This document shows positions 54,712 to 63,566 of a stretch of DNA of 64,000 nt, one piece after another. Each line of letters opens with the position of its first letter. Within the stretch, counting starts at the first letter, position 1. Origin of the DNA: Mariprofundus sp. UBA1536 (lineage in GTDB: Bacteria; Pseudomonadota; Zetaproteobacteria; Mariprofundales; Mariprofundaceae); contig DCPU01000018.1 of assembly GCA_002323245.1 (NCBI GenBank), positions 1 through 64,000 on the forward strand, in the 5' to 3' direction. The translations under genes were made by a program, and so were the position numbers. Under the pieces are notes generated by a model that saw only the letters and a program-made list of their open reading frames with translations, was not told the origin of the DNA and did no database searches.

Positions 54712-55770
54712 TTATTGTTTTGGTTCGCAGCTTGTGCCGCGTTCTTTAAGTTCAGCGCGAAGGGCGATGTGTTGATTTTCTGGATGATTGCCTTGTATGA
54801 GGTTGTCGAGCAAGTCGACTGCAGTGGCTGCAATTTGTGCGATGGGTGGGGCAACTGTAGTGAGTGGGGGAATAATTTGTGATGCAACACTAATGTCGTC
54901 AAACCCAATAATACTTACATCTTCAGGTACTCGTAGGCCTAAGCGACTGGCTTCTTTCATGGCGCCTAATGCCATAGAATCGTTGGCACACATAATGGCT
55001 GTAGGTGGATTGCTCAGGCTTAGAAGTTCATCGGCACCTTCAATGCCAGATTGATAGGAATAGTCGCCTTTAAAGATGAGCTCATCTTGCAATGCAATTT
55101 TGTGATTTCTTAGGGCAAACTCATAACCTGCCAAACGGTTGTTACCCACATCAGAATCGCGAAGACCCATCATAAAGCCAATGCGTTTGTGTCCTAACGA
55201 GCAAAGCCGATGGATGGAGTCGGCAACAGCATTAAAGTTGTCGATAATTACAGAAGGTATGGACTTATCAAACGAAGCATTGTCAATCACGACAACGGGT
55301 ACAATTTGCTTGATATCTTGCACGATGTGCTCAATCCGAGGAAAACAACTGGCAATGACACCATCTACCTTTTTCAGCGATTTACTAGCATTGGCTTCGT
55401 TTAAATTTGAGAAGTAAAGAAGCGCGTATCCTCTTCGGCCTGTCTCTTTTTCAAGAGCGTTGAAAATCAACGAATAGTATGGGCTGGTTAGACCGTCTTT
55501 GATGCTGTTATCCAGGAAATACCCAATATTTTTGGTTGGCAATTTGGCTTTTGCTTTACGATCTGCGACAAATGTTCCCTTAGCAGGAAGGCGGTATAAA
55601 TAGCCTTGTTCAACAAGACTATCGATGGCCTTGCGTACCGTCATATAAGACATGCCTAGATCTTTTGCGAGAACACGTTCTCCGGGAAGTTTGTTGTCGA
55701 TTTTGTGCTGCTTAATGGCATTTTTTATCCATTTTTCAGCCTGCAAGTATTTGGGTGACGTCTTGTCCAT
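54712..55770 (-). CDS. GntR-type HTH / LacI-type sensor transcription regulator
   Basis: 352 residues; TGGAG precedes the ATG. An N-terminal GntR winged helix (about 5-72: GERVLAKDLGMSYMTVRKAI) is followed by a LacI/periplasmic-binding-protein-like sugar sensor (about 82-345: NIGYFLDNS, GVIASCFPR, RIGFMMG, PTAIMCANDSMALGAMKEA, VPEDVSIIGFDDI). This AraR-like arrangement is a repressor released by a sugar. It lies between the binding lipoprotein and GH16 genes. The four GCTATATAGC sites are its likely operators; the nearest is 187 bases upstream of its start. Confidence 0.93.
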   Translation of the reverse strand: MDKTSPKYLQAEKWIKNAIKQHKIDNKLPGERVLAKDLGMSYMTVRKAIDSLVEQGYLYRLPAKGTFVADRKAKAKLPTKNIGYFLDNSIKDGLTSPYYSLIFNALEKETGRRGYALLYFSNLNEANASKSLKKVDGVIASCFPRIEHIVQDIKQIVPVVVIDNASFDKSIPSVIIDNFNAVADSIHRLCSLGHKRIGFMMGLRDSDVGNNRLAGYEFALRNHKIALQDELIFKGDYSYQSGIEGADELLSLSNPPTAIMCANDSMALGAMKEASRLGLRVPEDVSIIGFDDISVASQIIPPLTTVAPPIAQIAATAVDLLDNLIQGNHPENQHIALRAELKERGTSCEPKQ

Positions 55771-55956
55771 AGGGCTCCAGTTTTGAGCAATTAAAACGAA
55801 AGTTTTAGAGCAGTTAAACCTTCGTTGATTAGTATTTTATGTTTTTTAATAGGTTAATATTTGTTGTAATATATGGGTTAAAGGATGGGTATGCAATAGA
55901 AATTCTCTTGCGTGCTTAAAATAACTTGACTTTATGTTTTTTCGAGATGAATGTAT

Positions 55957-55971
55957 GCTATATAGCAGAAG
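55957..55971 (+). promoter_or_regulatory. Glucan operator site O4
   Basis: GCTATATAGCAGAAG, preceded by TTGACT (55926-55931) and GAATGTAT. It sits 29 bases upstream of the GH16 start and between the divergent regulator and enzyme genes. Confidence 0.75.
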
Positions 55972-55999
55972 GCCTGTATTCGTATGTGGGGTGATTGAC

Positions 56000-58261
56000 A
56001 TGAAGAAAAGTTATTTCTCAAATTTAGCACAAGTGTCATTAAGTGCAGTGTTTGCAGTAAGCCTATTGAGCTGTGGTGGAGGTGGTTCGTCCAGTAACAG
56101 TTCAGCTACGGGAAATAATACGACGAATACAACGAGCACGACGACTTATGAGCTTGTTTGGTCTGATGAGTTTGATTCCACGACGCCCGCTGTGCCAACT
56201 GCACCTTCACCTAAGAGTTGGAATATGGAAACAGGTTACGGCACCAATGGTTGGGGAAATAATGAGATGCAGAATTATACCAACAGCCTGAGCAATGTTT
56301 ATGTGCAAAATGGTGAGTTGGTCATTTCGGCGCAGTGTCCATCGGGTGTGTGTGGATCACGAGATGGTACGATTACTTCCGCTCGCCTGAATACTAAAAA
56401 TAAAGTAACTGCTAAATACGGCAAGGTGCAAGCGCGCATCAAAGTACCTTCTGGTCAGGGTATGTGGCCTGCATTTTGGATGCTGGGTGGGAATATCGAT
56501 AACGATGGTTGGCCGAAGTCGGGTGAAATCGACATTATGGAAATGCATTTTAATTCGTCTAACACCTATACCACGCATGCAGCAGCGCATTGGTTTGATG
56601 ATAATTTAGCTGTGCCTGCACATACATATACGACCAGTTCAAAAGTTTATCCTGTGCCAATCACGAATGATTATCATATCTTTGAAGTAGAGTGGGACGA
56701 CGCACGTATCTTAGGTAAAATCGATGGTATCATTTACTATATTCAGCCTATTGACCCCGTTTCTATGAGTGAGTTTCTGAACGAGTTTTATATTTTATTG
56801 AATGTGGCTGTGGGTGGTAATCTGGGTGGTACACCAATTACAACAACTTGGCCGCAAAACATGCATGTCGATTATGTGCGGGTTTATCAGAAAGCTGCGG
56901 TTTCTAAAAAAGGTATCTATTCCGAAACAACAGATGCAGCCACACAAAATTATATTCGCATCATCAATAGTGATGAGTGGGGCGGTAATAGTGTTGTTGC
57001 TAATGCGGCAAGCACCGCAGTTGCTCCTGTTGATGGCACGAAGGTGCTTGCAGCGAACTACACCTTGGCGCCTTTGGCTGGCGGTGCAAGTAAAGGATGG
57101 AACGGTATGGTATTCCAATTGAAACGTGATGATTGGTCCAATTATAACCAGCTAGTATTTAGTCTTGATGCATCCGGTATGGCTGGGTTTAGCGATGTTG
57201 AAGTGAAGGTTGAAGATACGCGTGGTGGAGCATTTGCTAAGAGCGTTCGGTTGGCAGCTTATGCGCCAGTGGTGAGTGGAAATTGGAAAACATATGCGAT
57301 TCCATTGGCTGATTTGGCAGGTGTGGACTTTACAGATGCATTTTATCTGGGTTTTTATGGCCCAGTCAATGCAACAGCTAACTTACTCGCCGGCACACTG
57401 TATTTTGATAATATTCATTTGAATAAGGCTGTATGTACGGCTGCAGGCAGTGTTGCTTTGAATGCCGCTGCGTATCCCGCTAACAGCACATTTGCCAATG
57501 TTACTGTTTCTGACCTTTGTAATGCTAACAAGCCTGCGGTTGCCCTCATTGACAATGGCAGTAACACCTTGGGTCTGGGTATGGTGTTGGATTCTGCTGG
57601 TACAGGAGCTGCCACTGTAAACTTTGGTGTAACCGATTTGGCAACCAATACTTTGGCAGTGGTATCTGGGGATACACTTACTGTGAATTATACAGATAGT
57701 GCAAGTGCAACAAGCACAGCGTCAGCTGCTATTACTGCCGCAACCACAGGCTTGATTGGCGATATCAATAACGATGGATATGTTTATGTCTATGCAAACA
57801 ATCAGGCGATACAAGATCTGGTTTGGGGCGCTCAGCCTGCAGGGGATTATCTGATCGACCCTTGGGGCTCAGGTGCGACCATCACTGACCCATTCGTAGA
57901 TACCGATTTTGGACGTGTTTTATCAATAGCTCCCGGAGCGGGTTGGGGTGCGGCACCGTTGCACTCTGTTGTAACCTTTATGAGTATGACACCTGGCATT
58001 ACGGCCAATTACACATCACTGAATTTTAAGGTGAAAAATTTACCAGCAGGGTCTATTGATATCATGTTATCATCAGCTGGCGTGCCAGAGCTTCGGCTCA
58101 CGCACTCACTGGCTACTGTCGGCACGGCGATACCTGGCACTACGGGGTGGTTTGATGTTTCGATTCCATTGAATTTGTATCCCGATCGCGCCAGTTATTT
58201 CGACATTGCATTTATTGTTCCTGGTGGTTCTTTCCTACTGACTGACGTAAACTTTCAGTAA
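56000..58261 (+). CDS. GH16 beta-1,3-glucanase (laminarinase) lipoprotein
   Basis: 753 residues from ATG 56000; an in-frame ATG at 55934 would place the operator in the coding region. Lipobox LLSC (Cys25), then a Ser/Thr linker. The GH16 domain (about 48-305) has WSDEFDS at its start and catalytic Glu176, Asp178, Glu181 in GEIDIMEMH; LNVAVGGNLGG and MHVDYVRVYQ end it, as in laminarinases. Two beta-sandwich modules follow, one with LVFSLDASGMAGF and TLYFDNIHL resembling the B modules of the neighbouring binding lipoprotein. It is the first gene of the operon reaching to GH30 and should cut laminarin at the cell surface. Confidence 0.95.
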   Translation: MKKSYFSNLAQVSLSAVFAVSLLSCGGGGSSSNSSATGNNTTNTTSTTTYELVWSDEFDSTTPAVPTAPSPKSWNMETGYGTNGWGNNEMQNYTNSLSNVYVQNGELVISAQCPSGVCGSRDGTITSARLNTKNKVTAKYGKVQARIKVPSGQGMWPAFWMLGGNIDNDGWPKSGEIDIMEMHFNSSNTYTTHAAAHWFDDNLAVPAHTYTTSSKVYPVPITNDYHIFEVEWDDARILGKIDGIIYYIQPIDPVSMSEFLNEFYILLNVAVGGNLGGTPITTTWPQNMHVDYVRVYQKAAVSKKGIYSETTDAATQNYIRIINSDEWGGNSVVANAASTAVAPVDGTKVLAANYTLAPLAGGASKGWNGMVFQLKRDDWSNYNQLVFSLDASGMAGFSDVEVKVEDTRGGAFAKSVRLAAYAPVVSGNWKTYAIPLADLAGVDFTDAFYLGFYGPVNATANLLAGTLYFDNIHLNKAVCTAAGSVALNAAAYPANSTFANVTVSDLCNANKPAVALIDNGSNTLGLGMVLDSAGTGAATVNFGVTDLATNTLAVVSGDTLTVNYTDSASATSTASAAITAATTGLIGDINNDGYVYVYANNQAIQDLVWGAQPAGDYLIDPWGSGATITDPFVDTDFGRVLSIAPGAGWGAAPLHSVVTFMSMTPGITANYTSLNFKVKNLPAGSIDIMLSSAGVPELRLTHSLATVGTAIPGTTGWFDVSIPLNLYPDRASYFDIAFIVPGGSFLLTDVNFQ

Positions 58262-58270
58262 GTAACGCTG

Positions 58271-59728
58271 ATGACTACCCAAGGGGCACATCACGTCACA
58301 GCCGAAGAAGATAAGCTTCCCTTTCGACAAAAGGTTGCTTATGGCATGGGTGCGCTAGCCAATAACTTTCTCGGCGGCGCCATTGGCTACATGTCCATTG
58401 TTTTGATTGTGGGTTTGGGTATGAACCCCGCTTTGGTGGGTACGCTACAGGCCATCCCTAGGCTAACCGATGCGCTGACTGATCCGCTGATGGGTTATAT
58501 CTCTGACCATACCCGTTCCAAGTATGGTCGCCGCCGGCCTTATATCTTCTTCGGAGCGATTTCTGTGGGGATAATTTTTGCTGCCATGTGGCAATTGCCT
58601 GCAGGGCATAGTGAAATGTGGTATTTCTGGGTGTTTTTGGGTTGGTCTATTTTGTTTTATTTGGCCTACACCATGTTTGCTACGCCCTGGGTCGCGCTCG
58701 GTTATGAAATGACGCCCGACTACCATGAACGCACACGTTTAATGGGCACACAAAACTTTATTGGTCAATTTGCTTGGATAACACTTCCATGGTTTTACGC
58801 CATCATGGAAAATGATTATTTCTTTACTGATTCGGTGGAGGGTGCGCGGGTATTGGCGATCATTCTGGGGGTGGTGGTGGTCATCCTTGGGGTGAGCAGC
58901 GCCATCATTTGTAAAGAACGATTCCAGGAAAGTGATGACACTTCAGTTGCTGTGACAGGCATGTTGGAACATGGCAAAGCATTCTTTAAAGGCTTTGCTA
59001 TCACGATTAAAAACGCAGAGTTTTTCAAACTTTGTGTAGGTACATTTTTCTTGTTTAATAGCTTAATGCTGGTGGGTTCATTTGGTGCGTTTATCACCAT
59101 TTATTATGTTGCCGTGGGTGATAGTGATATGGGAGCGAAGCTCATTGGTGTTGTGGGCTCTATTTCTACTATCGTTACCTTGTGTACCATCCCAGTGGTA
59201 TCATGGGTGTCCACCAAAATTGGCAAACGCAAAACCTTTATGATTGCCACTTCCTTTACACTCTTTGGCAGCTTGCTCAAATGGTTTTGTTACGATCCAA
59301 CCAACCCTTGGTTACTGTTGGTACCAGCGCCTTTCATTGCCGTGGGTATGGGTAGCTTGTTCACCTTGATGAGCTCAATGATGGCCGATGTTTGCGATGC
59401 CGATGAGTTGGCCACAGGCGAACGCCGCGAAGGTATGTATGGCTCAATTTTCTGGTGGGTCGTGAAGCTTGGCATGGCCGGTGCATTTGCAGGTTCTGGC
59501 TTTTTGCTCAACGCCACTGGTTTTGAAGTGGCACTCAATGCAGCCCAATCTGCTGATACCTTCTTGTATATGCGTCTTTGCGATGTCTTTATCCCCGCTA
59601 CGGCTTGTCTGATTTCAATTATTGCCGTGGCCAAATTCTCAATTACAGAAGCCAGCGCTTACGATATTCGTTCTCAGCTGGAAGTTAGGCGCGGTAAAAT
59701 AGGTATAGAAGCAACAGCTACAGCTTGA
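58271..59728 (+). CDS. GPH-family sugar:cation symporter
   Basis: 485 residues, about 12 transmembrane helices. GPH/MFS_2 signatures: YGMGALANNFLGG, PRLTDALTDPLMGYISDHTRSKYGRRRPYIFFG and MMADVCDADELATGERREGMYGSIFWWVVKLG. These inner-membrane carriers import glycosides and oligosaccharides with Na+ or H+. The start is 9 bases after the GH16 stop, so it is in the glucan operon and probably imports laminari-oligosaccharides or glucose. Confidence 0.94.
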   Translation: MTTQGAHHVTAEEDKLPFRQKVAYGMGALANNFLGGAIGYMSIVLIVGLGMNPALVGTLQAIPRLTDALTDPLMGYISDHTRSKYGRRRPYIFFGAISVGIIFAAMWQLPAGHSEMWYFWVFLGWSILFYLAYTMFATPWVALGYEMTPDYHERTRLMGTQNFIGQFAWITLPWFYAIMENDYFFTDSVEGARVLAIILGVVVVILGVSSAIICKERFQESDDTSVAVTGMLEHGKAFFKGFAITIKNAEFFKLCVGTFFLFNSLMLVGSFGAFITIYYVAVGDSDMGAKLIGVVGSISTIVTLCTIPVVSWVSTKIGKRKTFMIATSFTLFGSLLKWFCYDPTNPWLLLVPAPFIAVGMGSLFTLMSSMMADVCDADELATGERREGMYGSIFWWVVKLGMAGAFAGSGFLLNATGFEVALNAAQSADTFLYMRLCDVFIPATACLISIIAVAKFSITEASAYDIRSQLEVRRGKIGIEATATA

Positions 59729-59757
59729 AACATTTTTAAATGGAAATGGAGCGTGAC

Positions 59758-62700
59758 ATGAAAAAAATAATCAGCCAATTCGTCAATAAAATTCTAGGCA
59801 ATCCAATGGTGAAGAAGCCCATGCAGGGCCTAGCGACCCTTGTCGTATCTTCATTCCTGCTAGCATTTAGTGCTCAGGCTATGGACAGGGTGGAAGCCGT
59901 GCAAGATGCTAAGGGTTGGAAACTGCAGGTAAATGGCAGTGATTATTATATCAAGGGTGTGGTATGGGGTTATTCGCCTAAGGGTGAAAACTACAATTAC
60001 AACCTCTATGCGCGCTCGGATGAATTTATCAAGCAAGTGCTCGATCAAGAGTTTGGTCTGATGAAAGCCGCTGGTGTGAATACCATACGAATGTTTGGCA
60101 TTATGCCGCCGCGCTGGGTGACGTATGTGTATGAAACCTATGGTATTCGCACTGTCATCAATCATTTGTTCGGTAGGTATGGTTTTAATGTGAATGGGCA
60201 ATGGATTCCAAACACCAATTATGCCGATCCAGCTACGCGCCAAGCCATTAAAAATGATATTTTGAATTTGGTGGAAACCTACAAAAATACCAAAGGTGTA
60301 TTGATGTTTGCGCTGGGCAATGAAAATAACTACGGCTTGGATTGGGCAAGTTTTGAAATCGAAAATCTGCCAGTAGGCGAGCGTCACCGCGAAAAGGCAA
60401 AGAGCTTATACAGCCTCTTCAATGAAACCATTAAAGAAGCTAAAGCCATTGATAAAAGTCATCCTTACACCATCGTCAATGGCGATATCCAATACCTTGA
60501 TTTGATCAGAGCGCTTTGCCCTGATTTGGATATTTTGGGCAGCAATGTGTACCGCGGAGAAAGCTTTACAGGGCTGTGGGCTGATGTGAAAAAATCCTAC
60601 GACCTTCCTATTGTGTTTATGGAGTTTGGTAGTGATGCGTTTAATGCCAAGCTCAACCGCGAAGACCAACAAGCCCAAGCGGAATTGCTGCGCGCCATGT
60701 GGTTGGAAATGTATGACAAGAGTTATGGCAATGGCGCAGAAGGTAACTCCATTGGTGGTTTTGTCTTTGAATGGCGCGATGAGTGGTGGAAATACAAACA
60801 AACCGAAAACTTGGATGTACAGGACAATACAGCCTCCTGGGCCAATGGCGGATACAAGTTTGATTTTGTCGAAGGCAAAAACAATATGAACGAAGAGTGG
60901 TATGGTATATCACGCATCGGCAATATTGACTCCAATGGCGTGTATATCACCGAACCACGTATGGCTTATGATGTGCTCAGCAAAATCTGGAGCATAGACC
61001 CATATCGCGTTTCAAAAAGCAGCTATACGCAAACCATTCAAAACATTGATATGGAATTTTTGGCCTTGCGTAGTGAGGTGCGTTCACTACAAAGTGGTGG
61101 TCAACAAAATGCTGCCTTTGCGATGACTGGCGGTAGTATTTCTGGGGAAATGGTGCTCACAGGTGATAAAGCCAATATTGATAAAGATGGCTTAAATGGT
61201 ATTGGTTTTTCGACTGGTGAGATGGTTAATTTGGACTTTGCCTTCCAGCCGTTTAATGAACTCAAAGGTCAGTTTACCATCAATGTGTTGGGCAATGTGC
61301 CGCAGCGTAATATCACAGTTGCAGCATACGGCGATCGTGCGCTGCCTGTGGTGATTACCAACAACCAATCGATTACGGGCAACACCACACTCAATGGTAA
61401 TGAACGTGTTGAGATTTATGATTATGAGGTTAATTATGAAAATCTCGATTACAGCCTTTCAGCATTTTACCATGTGCCGCGTTATCACTGGGGTTATAAA
61501 GGCGATTTTTTTGGCTTGCTGCATGAAGCCACCGACCTTGAAGGCATGGATATTTGGAACGCCAAAGCCCCTTACGGTGTGGAATATACGGGTAAGAGAC
61601 AAACACCGGGTTTAACGGTGTTGTTTGGTCCTGAAGTGTACTGGGGTGCCAATCCTAAAGCGATGGTGAAATACGATTTTGGCGGCAGTGATTATACGTT
61701 GCTGCATGCTCAAGATATCGGCCGTTTGGGCGCATCTTCTTCAGCTACAGTCGCCACAGAAAAACGCTTAAGCCAAACCACGCTGTATATGAAAAAAGAG
61801 CTGCTTGGCACTACCGTTGAATTGGGTGGTATGACCAGTAGTCGTGAGAAAATGGGGGATACCTATGATTATTTGGATGGCACCAATATCAAGCAGGATG
61901 AAATTCGGATTGAAGATACGCTGGCCTTCAAAGCAAAACTCAGCCGCAATGTGGGTGATGCGTCCAATGCTTATCTGGGTATGACTATGGCAGGGCTGGT
62001 AGCAGATGGTGGCAATCCATTGGTTGAGCTTGGCACCAAACTGCCATACTCCAGCTTGGGTAATAAACAAGAAGTTGAAGGCGGTGTGTTGTTTAATTAT
62101 GGCACATTCACTGTGTTCCCGCGCTTTTTGGTGCGCAAAAATTTACTTGATGCCAACCCAACTGTGGCATCATCAGTAACCGGCACCAACTTAAATCCAG
62201 GCATTAGCCCACGTAACCGTGAAGATGATCCGTTTGCCGTACTTGGTAACCGTGAAGCGAATTCTGCAGAAATTGTCTTTACCTACGATCCAACACCTGC
62301 CACCTCATTTTATCAGTGGGATAACGATAAGCGTGAGGATGCAGATTTAGCGTTCAATGTGGGCCTAAATTACACCCAATACCCAACAGTGACTGATTCG
62401 CATCTCTTCTATTACCAACAAGGCCAAGTGAATGCTGCCTTTGGTTCAGGCCTCGCCGCGGAAGATGTGTGGTTGGCCAGCAGTCATATGGTGATGAATC
62501 CCAATACTGATTTACGCATTGTTGCTAATGTGGAAGCAGGATTTGATCAGTCTACGGGTAAACCAGGTGGCGCAACCCGTCAATTCTATTCGGCTGATGC
62601 GAAAGCGATGATTAATCGCAAACACATCCATGCATTTTATTTCAAAAAGGATGCTTGGGGTCCGTATGATTTCCACAGGCAATTCGACATTACTTATCCC

Positions 62701-62880
62701 ATGCAGGTCATGTATGACTATTCGCTGCTGCTTGATTCACTGGGAGATGAACAACTATCAAGCAAATGGGGGATTAGAGGGCTTTATCGCACTTTAGATG
62801 CCAATGCGCCCGATGAGTTCCAGAACGGTGCCAATTCAAGCATGTTTGAAATCACCACGTATTTCAAAGCGAATTTTTAG
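59758..62880 (+). CDS. Glycosidase TIM barrel fused to outer-membrane beta-barrel
   Basis: 1040 residues from ATG 59758 (GGAG 6 bases upstream). A long signal peptide ends at about residue 41 (AQA|MDRVEA). The N-terminal half (about 50-425) is a GH2/GH5-like (beta/alpha)8 glycosidase: acid/base Glu189 in FALGNENNYG and nucleophile Glu289 in IVFMEFGSDAF, then FVFEWRDEWWKY. The rest (about 500-1040) has alternating strands rich in Tyr/Asn/Gly and ends in a C-terminal Phe (FEITTYFKANF), like a beta-barrel porin. Such a fusion would put an enzyme at the mouth of its pore. The exact GH family is uncertain. Confidence 0.85.
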   Translation: MKKIISQFVNKILGNPMVKKPMQGLATLVVSSFLLAFSAQAMDRVEAVQDAKGWKLQVNGSDYYIKGVVWGYSPKGENYNYNLYARSDEFIKQVLDQEFGLMKAAGVNTIRMFGIMPPRWVTYVYETYGIRTVINHLFGRYGFNVNGQWIPNTNYADPATRQAIKNDILNLVETYKNTKGVLMFALGNENNYGLDWASFEIENLPVGERHREKAKSLYSLFNETIKEAKAIDKSHPYTIVNGDIQYLDLIRALCPDLDILGSNVYRGESFTGLWADVKKSYDLPIVFMEFGSDAFNAKLNREDQQAQAELLRAMWLEMYDKSYGNGAEGNSIGGFVFEWRDEWWKYKQTENLDVQDNTASWANGGYKFDFVEGKNNMNEEWYGISRIGNIDSNGVYITEPRMAYDVLSKIWSIDPYRVSKSSYTQTIQNIDMEFLALRSEVRSLQSGGQQNAAFAMTGGSISGEMVLTGDKANIDKDGLNGIGFSTGEMVNLDFAFQPFNELKGQFTINVLGNVPQRNITVAAYGDRALPVVITNNQSITGNTTLNGNERVEIYDYEVNYENLDYSLSAFYHVPRYHWGYKGDFFGLLHEATDLEGMDIWNAKAPYGVEYTGKRQTPGLTVLFGPEVYWGANPKAMVKYDFGGSDYTLLHAQDIGRLGASSSATVATEKRLSQTTLYMKKELLGTTVELGGMTSSREKMGDTYDYLDGTNIKQDEIRIEDTLAFKAKLSRNVGDASNAYLGMTMAGLVADGGNPLVELGTKLPYSSLGNKQEVEGGVLFNYGTFTVFPRFLVRKNLLDANPTVASSVTGTNLNPGISPRNREDDPFAVLGNREANSAEIVFTYDPTPATSFYQWDNDKREDADLAFNVGLNYTQYPTVTDSHLFYYQQGQVNAAFGSGLAAEDVWLASSHMVMNPNTDLRIVANVEAGFDQSTGKPGGATRQFYSADAKAMINRKHIHAFYFKKDAWGPYDFHRQFDITYPMQVMYDYSLLLDSLGDEQLSSKWGIRGLYRTLDANAPDEFQNGANSSMFEITTYFKANF

Positions 62881-62890
62881 GAGTATGGAC

Positions 62891-63538
62891 ATGAAAAATA
62901 CAACTATGATTCAGTCTCAAATTGCTAGGTTTATCCTCGCAGGTGCTGCCGCGGCGATGTTGTTCTCGTGTGCGCCAGCCACAGATAAAAGTACGGACAC
63001 CACACAAATTGCCTTGCCTATTGATACAGTGCTCAATCTGTATTGCTCAAATGTGGGTATCAATATTGATGGGTGTGTGCTATTTGATCCGGAAAACCCC
63101 TATGCCAATGCCGATGTGAATGATGTGAGTAAATGGACGTTGCATACTGCTGCCCCATCAGCCAAAGCGCGTTTCTACTTGTGGGCAACAGCCCTTGCGC
63201 GCAGCCCAACGGGTGAGAATCAATATTTCACAGCCCAAGCGTTGCATGAACTGTTCACTATCAATGCCGACGTGGCCATCAAAGACCACGCACTTTTGGC
63301 GTATCGCTCGGTGCTGGATAACTTCTTTGGCTCGGTGACTTACATCGCCGCGACTTGGGTAGGGCCTGATGTGTATTATGCTGAACCCTTGGCGGATAAA
63401 GTGGGTGCGAGTATGTACAATCCAACGCCACTGGGGCTTGGACTTTTATATGCCAACAATACATTGGCTTTGGACGCTTTGAGTACTTGGGGTTATGTCT
63501 ATAATGTAACCACAGGCACGATAACAAAGATTCAATGA
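62891..63538 (+). CDS. Small lipoprotein of unknown function in the glucan operon
   Basis: 215 residues from ATG 62891, seven bases after AGGAG; an ATG at 62885 is too close to it. Lipobox LFSC, followed by a short linker. The rest (about 45-215) is mostly helical with KARFYLWATALARSPTGENQYFTAQALHELF and LLAYRSVLDNFFG. No family is recognised. It lies 10 bases after the barrel fusion and before GH30, so it may be an accessory of the barrel or sugar binding. Confidence 0.8.
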   Translation: MKNTTMIQSQIARFILAGAAAAMLFSCAPATDKSTDTTQIALPIDTVLNLYCSNVGINIDGCVLFDPENPYANADVNDVSKWTLHTAAPSAKARFYLWATALARSPTGENQYFTAQALHELFTINADVAIKDHALLAYRSVLDNFFGSVTYIAATWVGPDVYYAEPLADKVGASMYNPTPLGLGLLYANNTLALDALSTWGYVYNVTTGTITKIQ

Positions 63539-63566
63539 ATTTTATTTTTTTCGAGCGTATGTCGTC

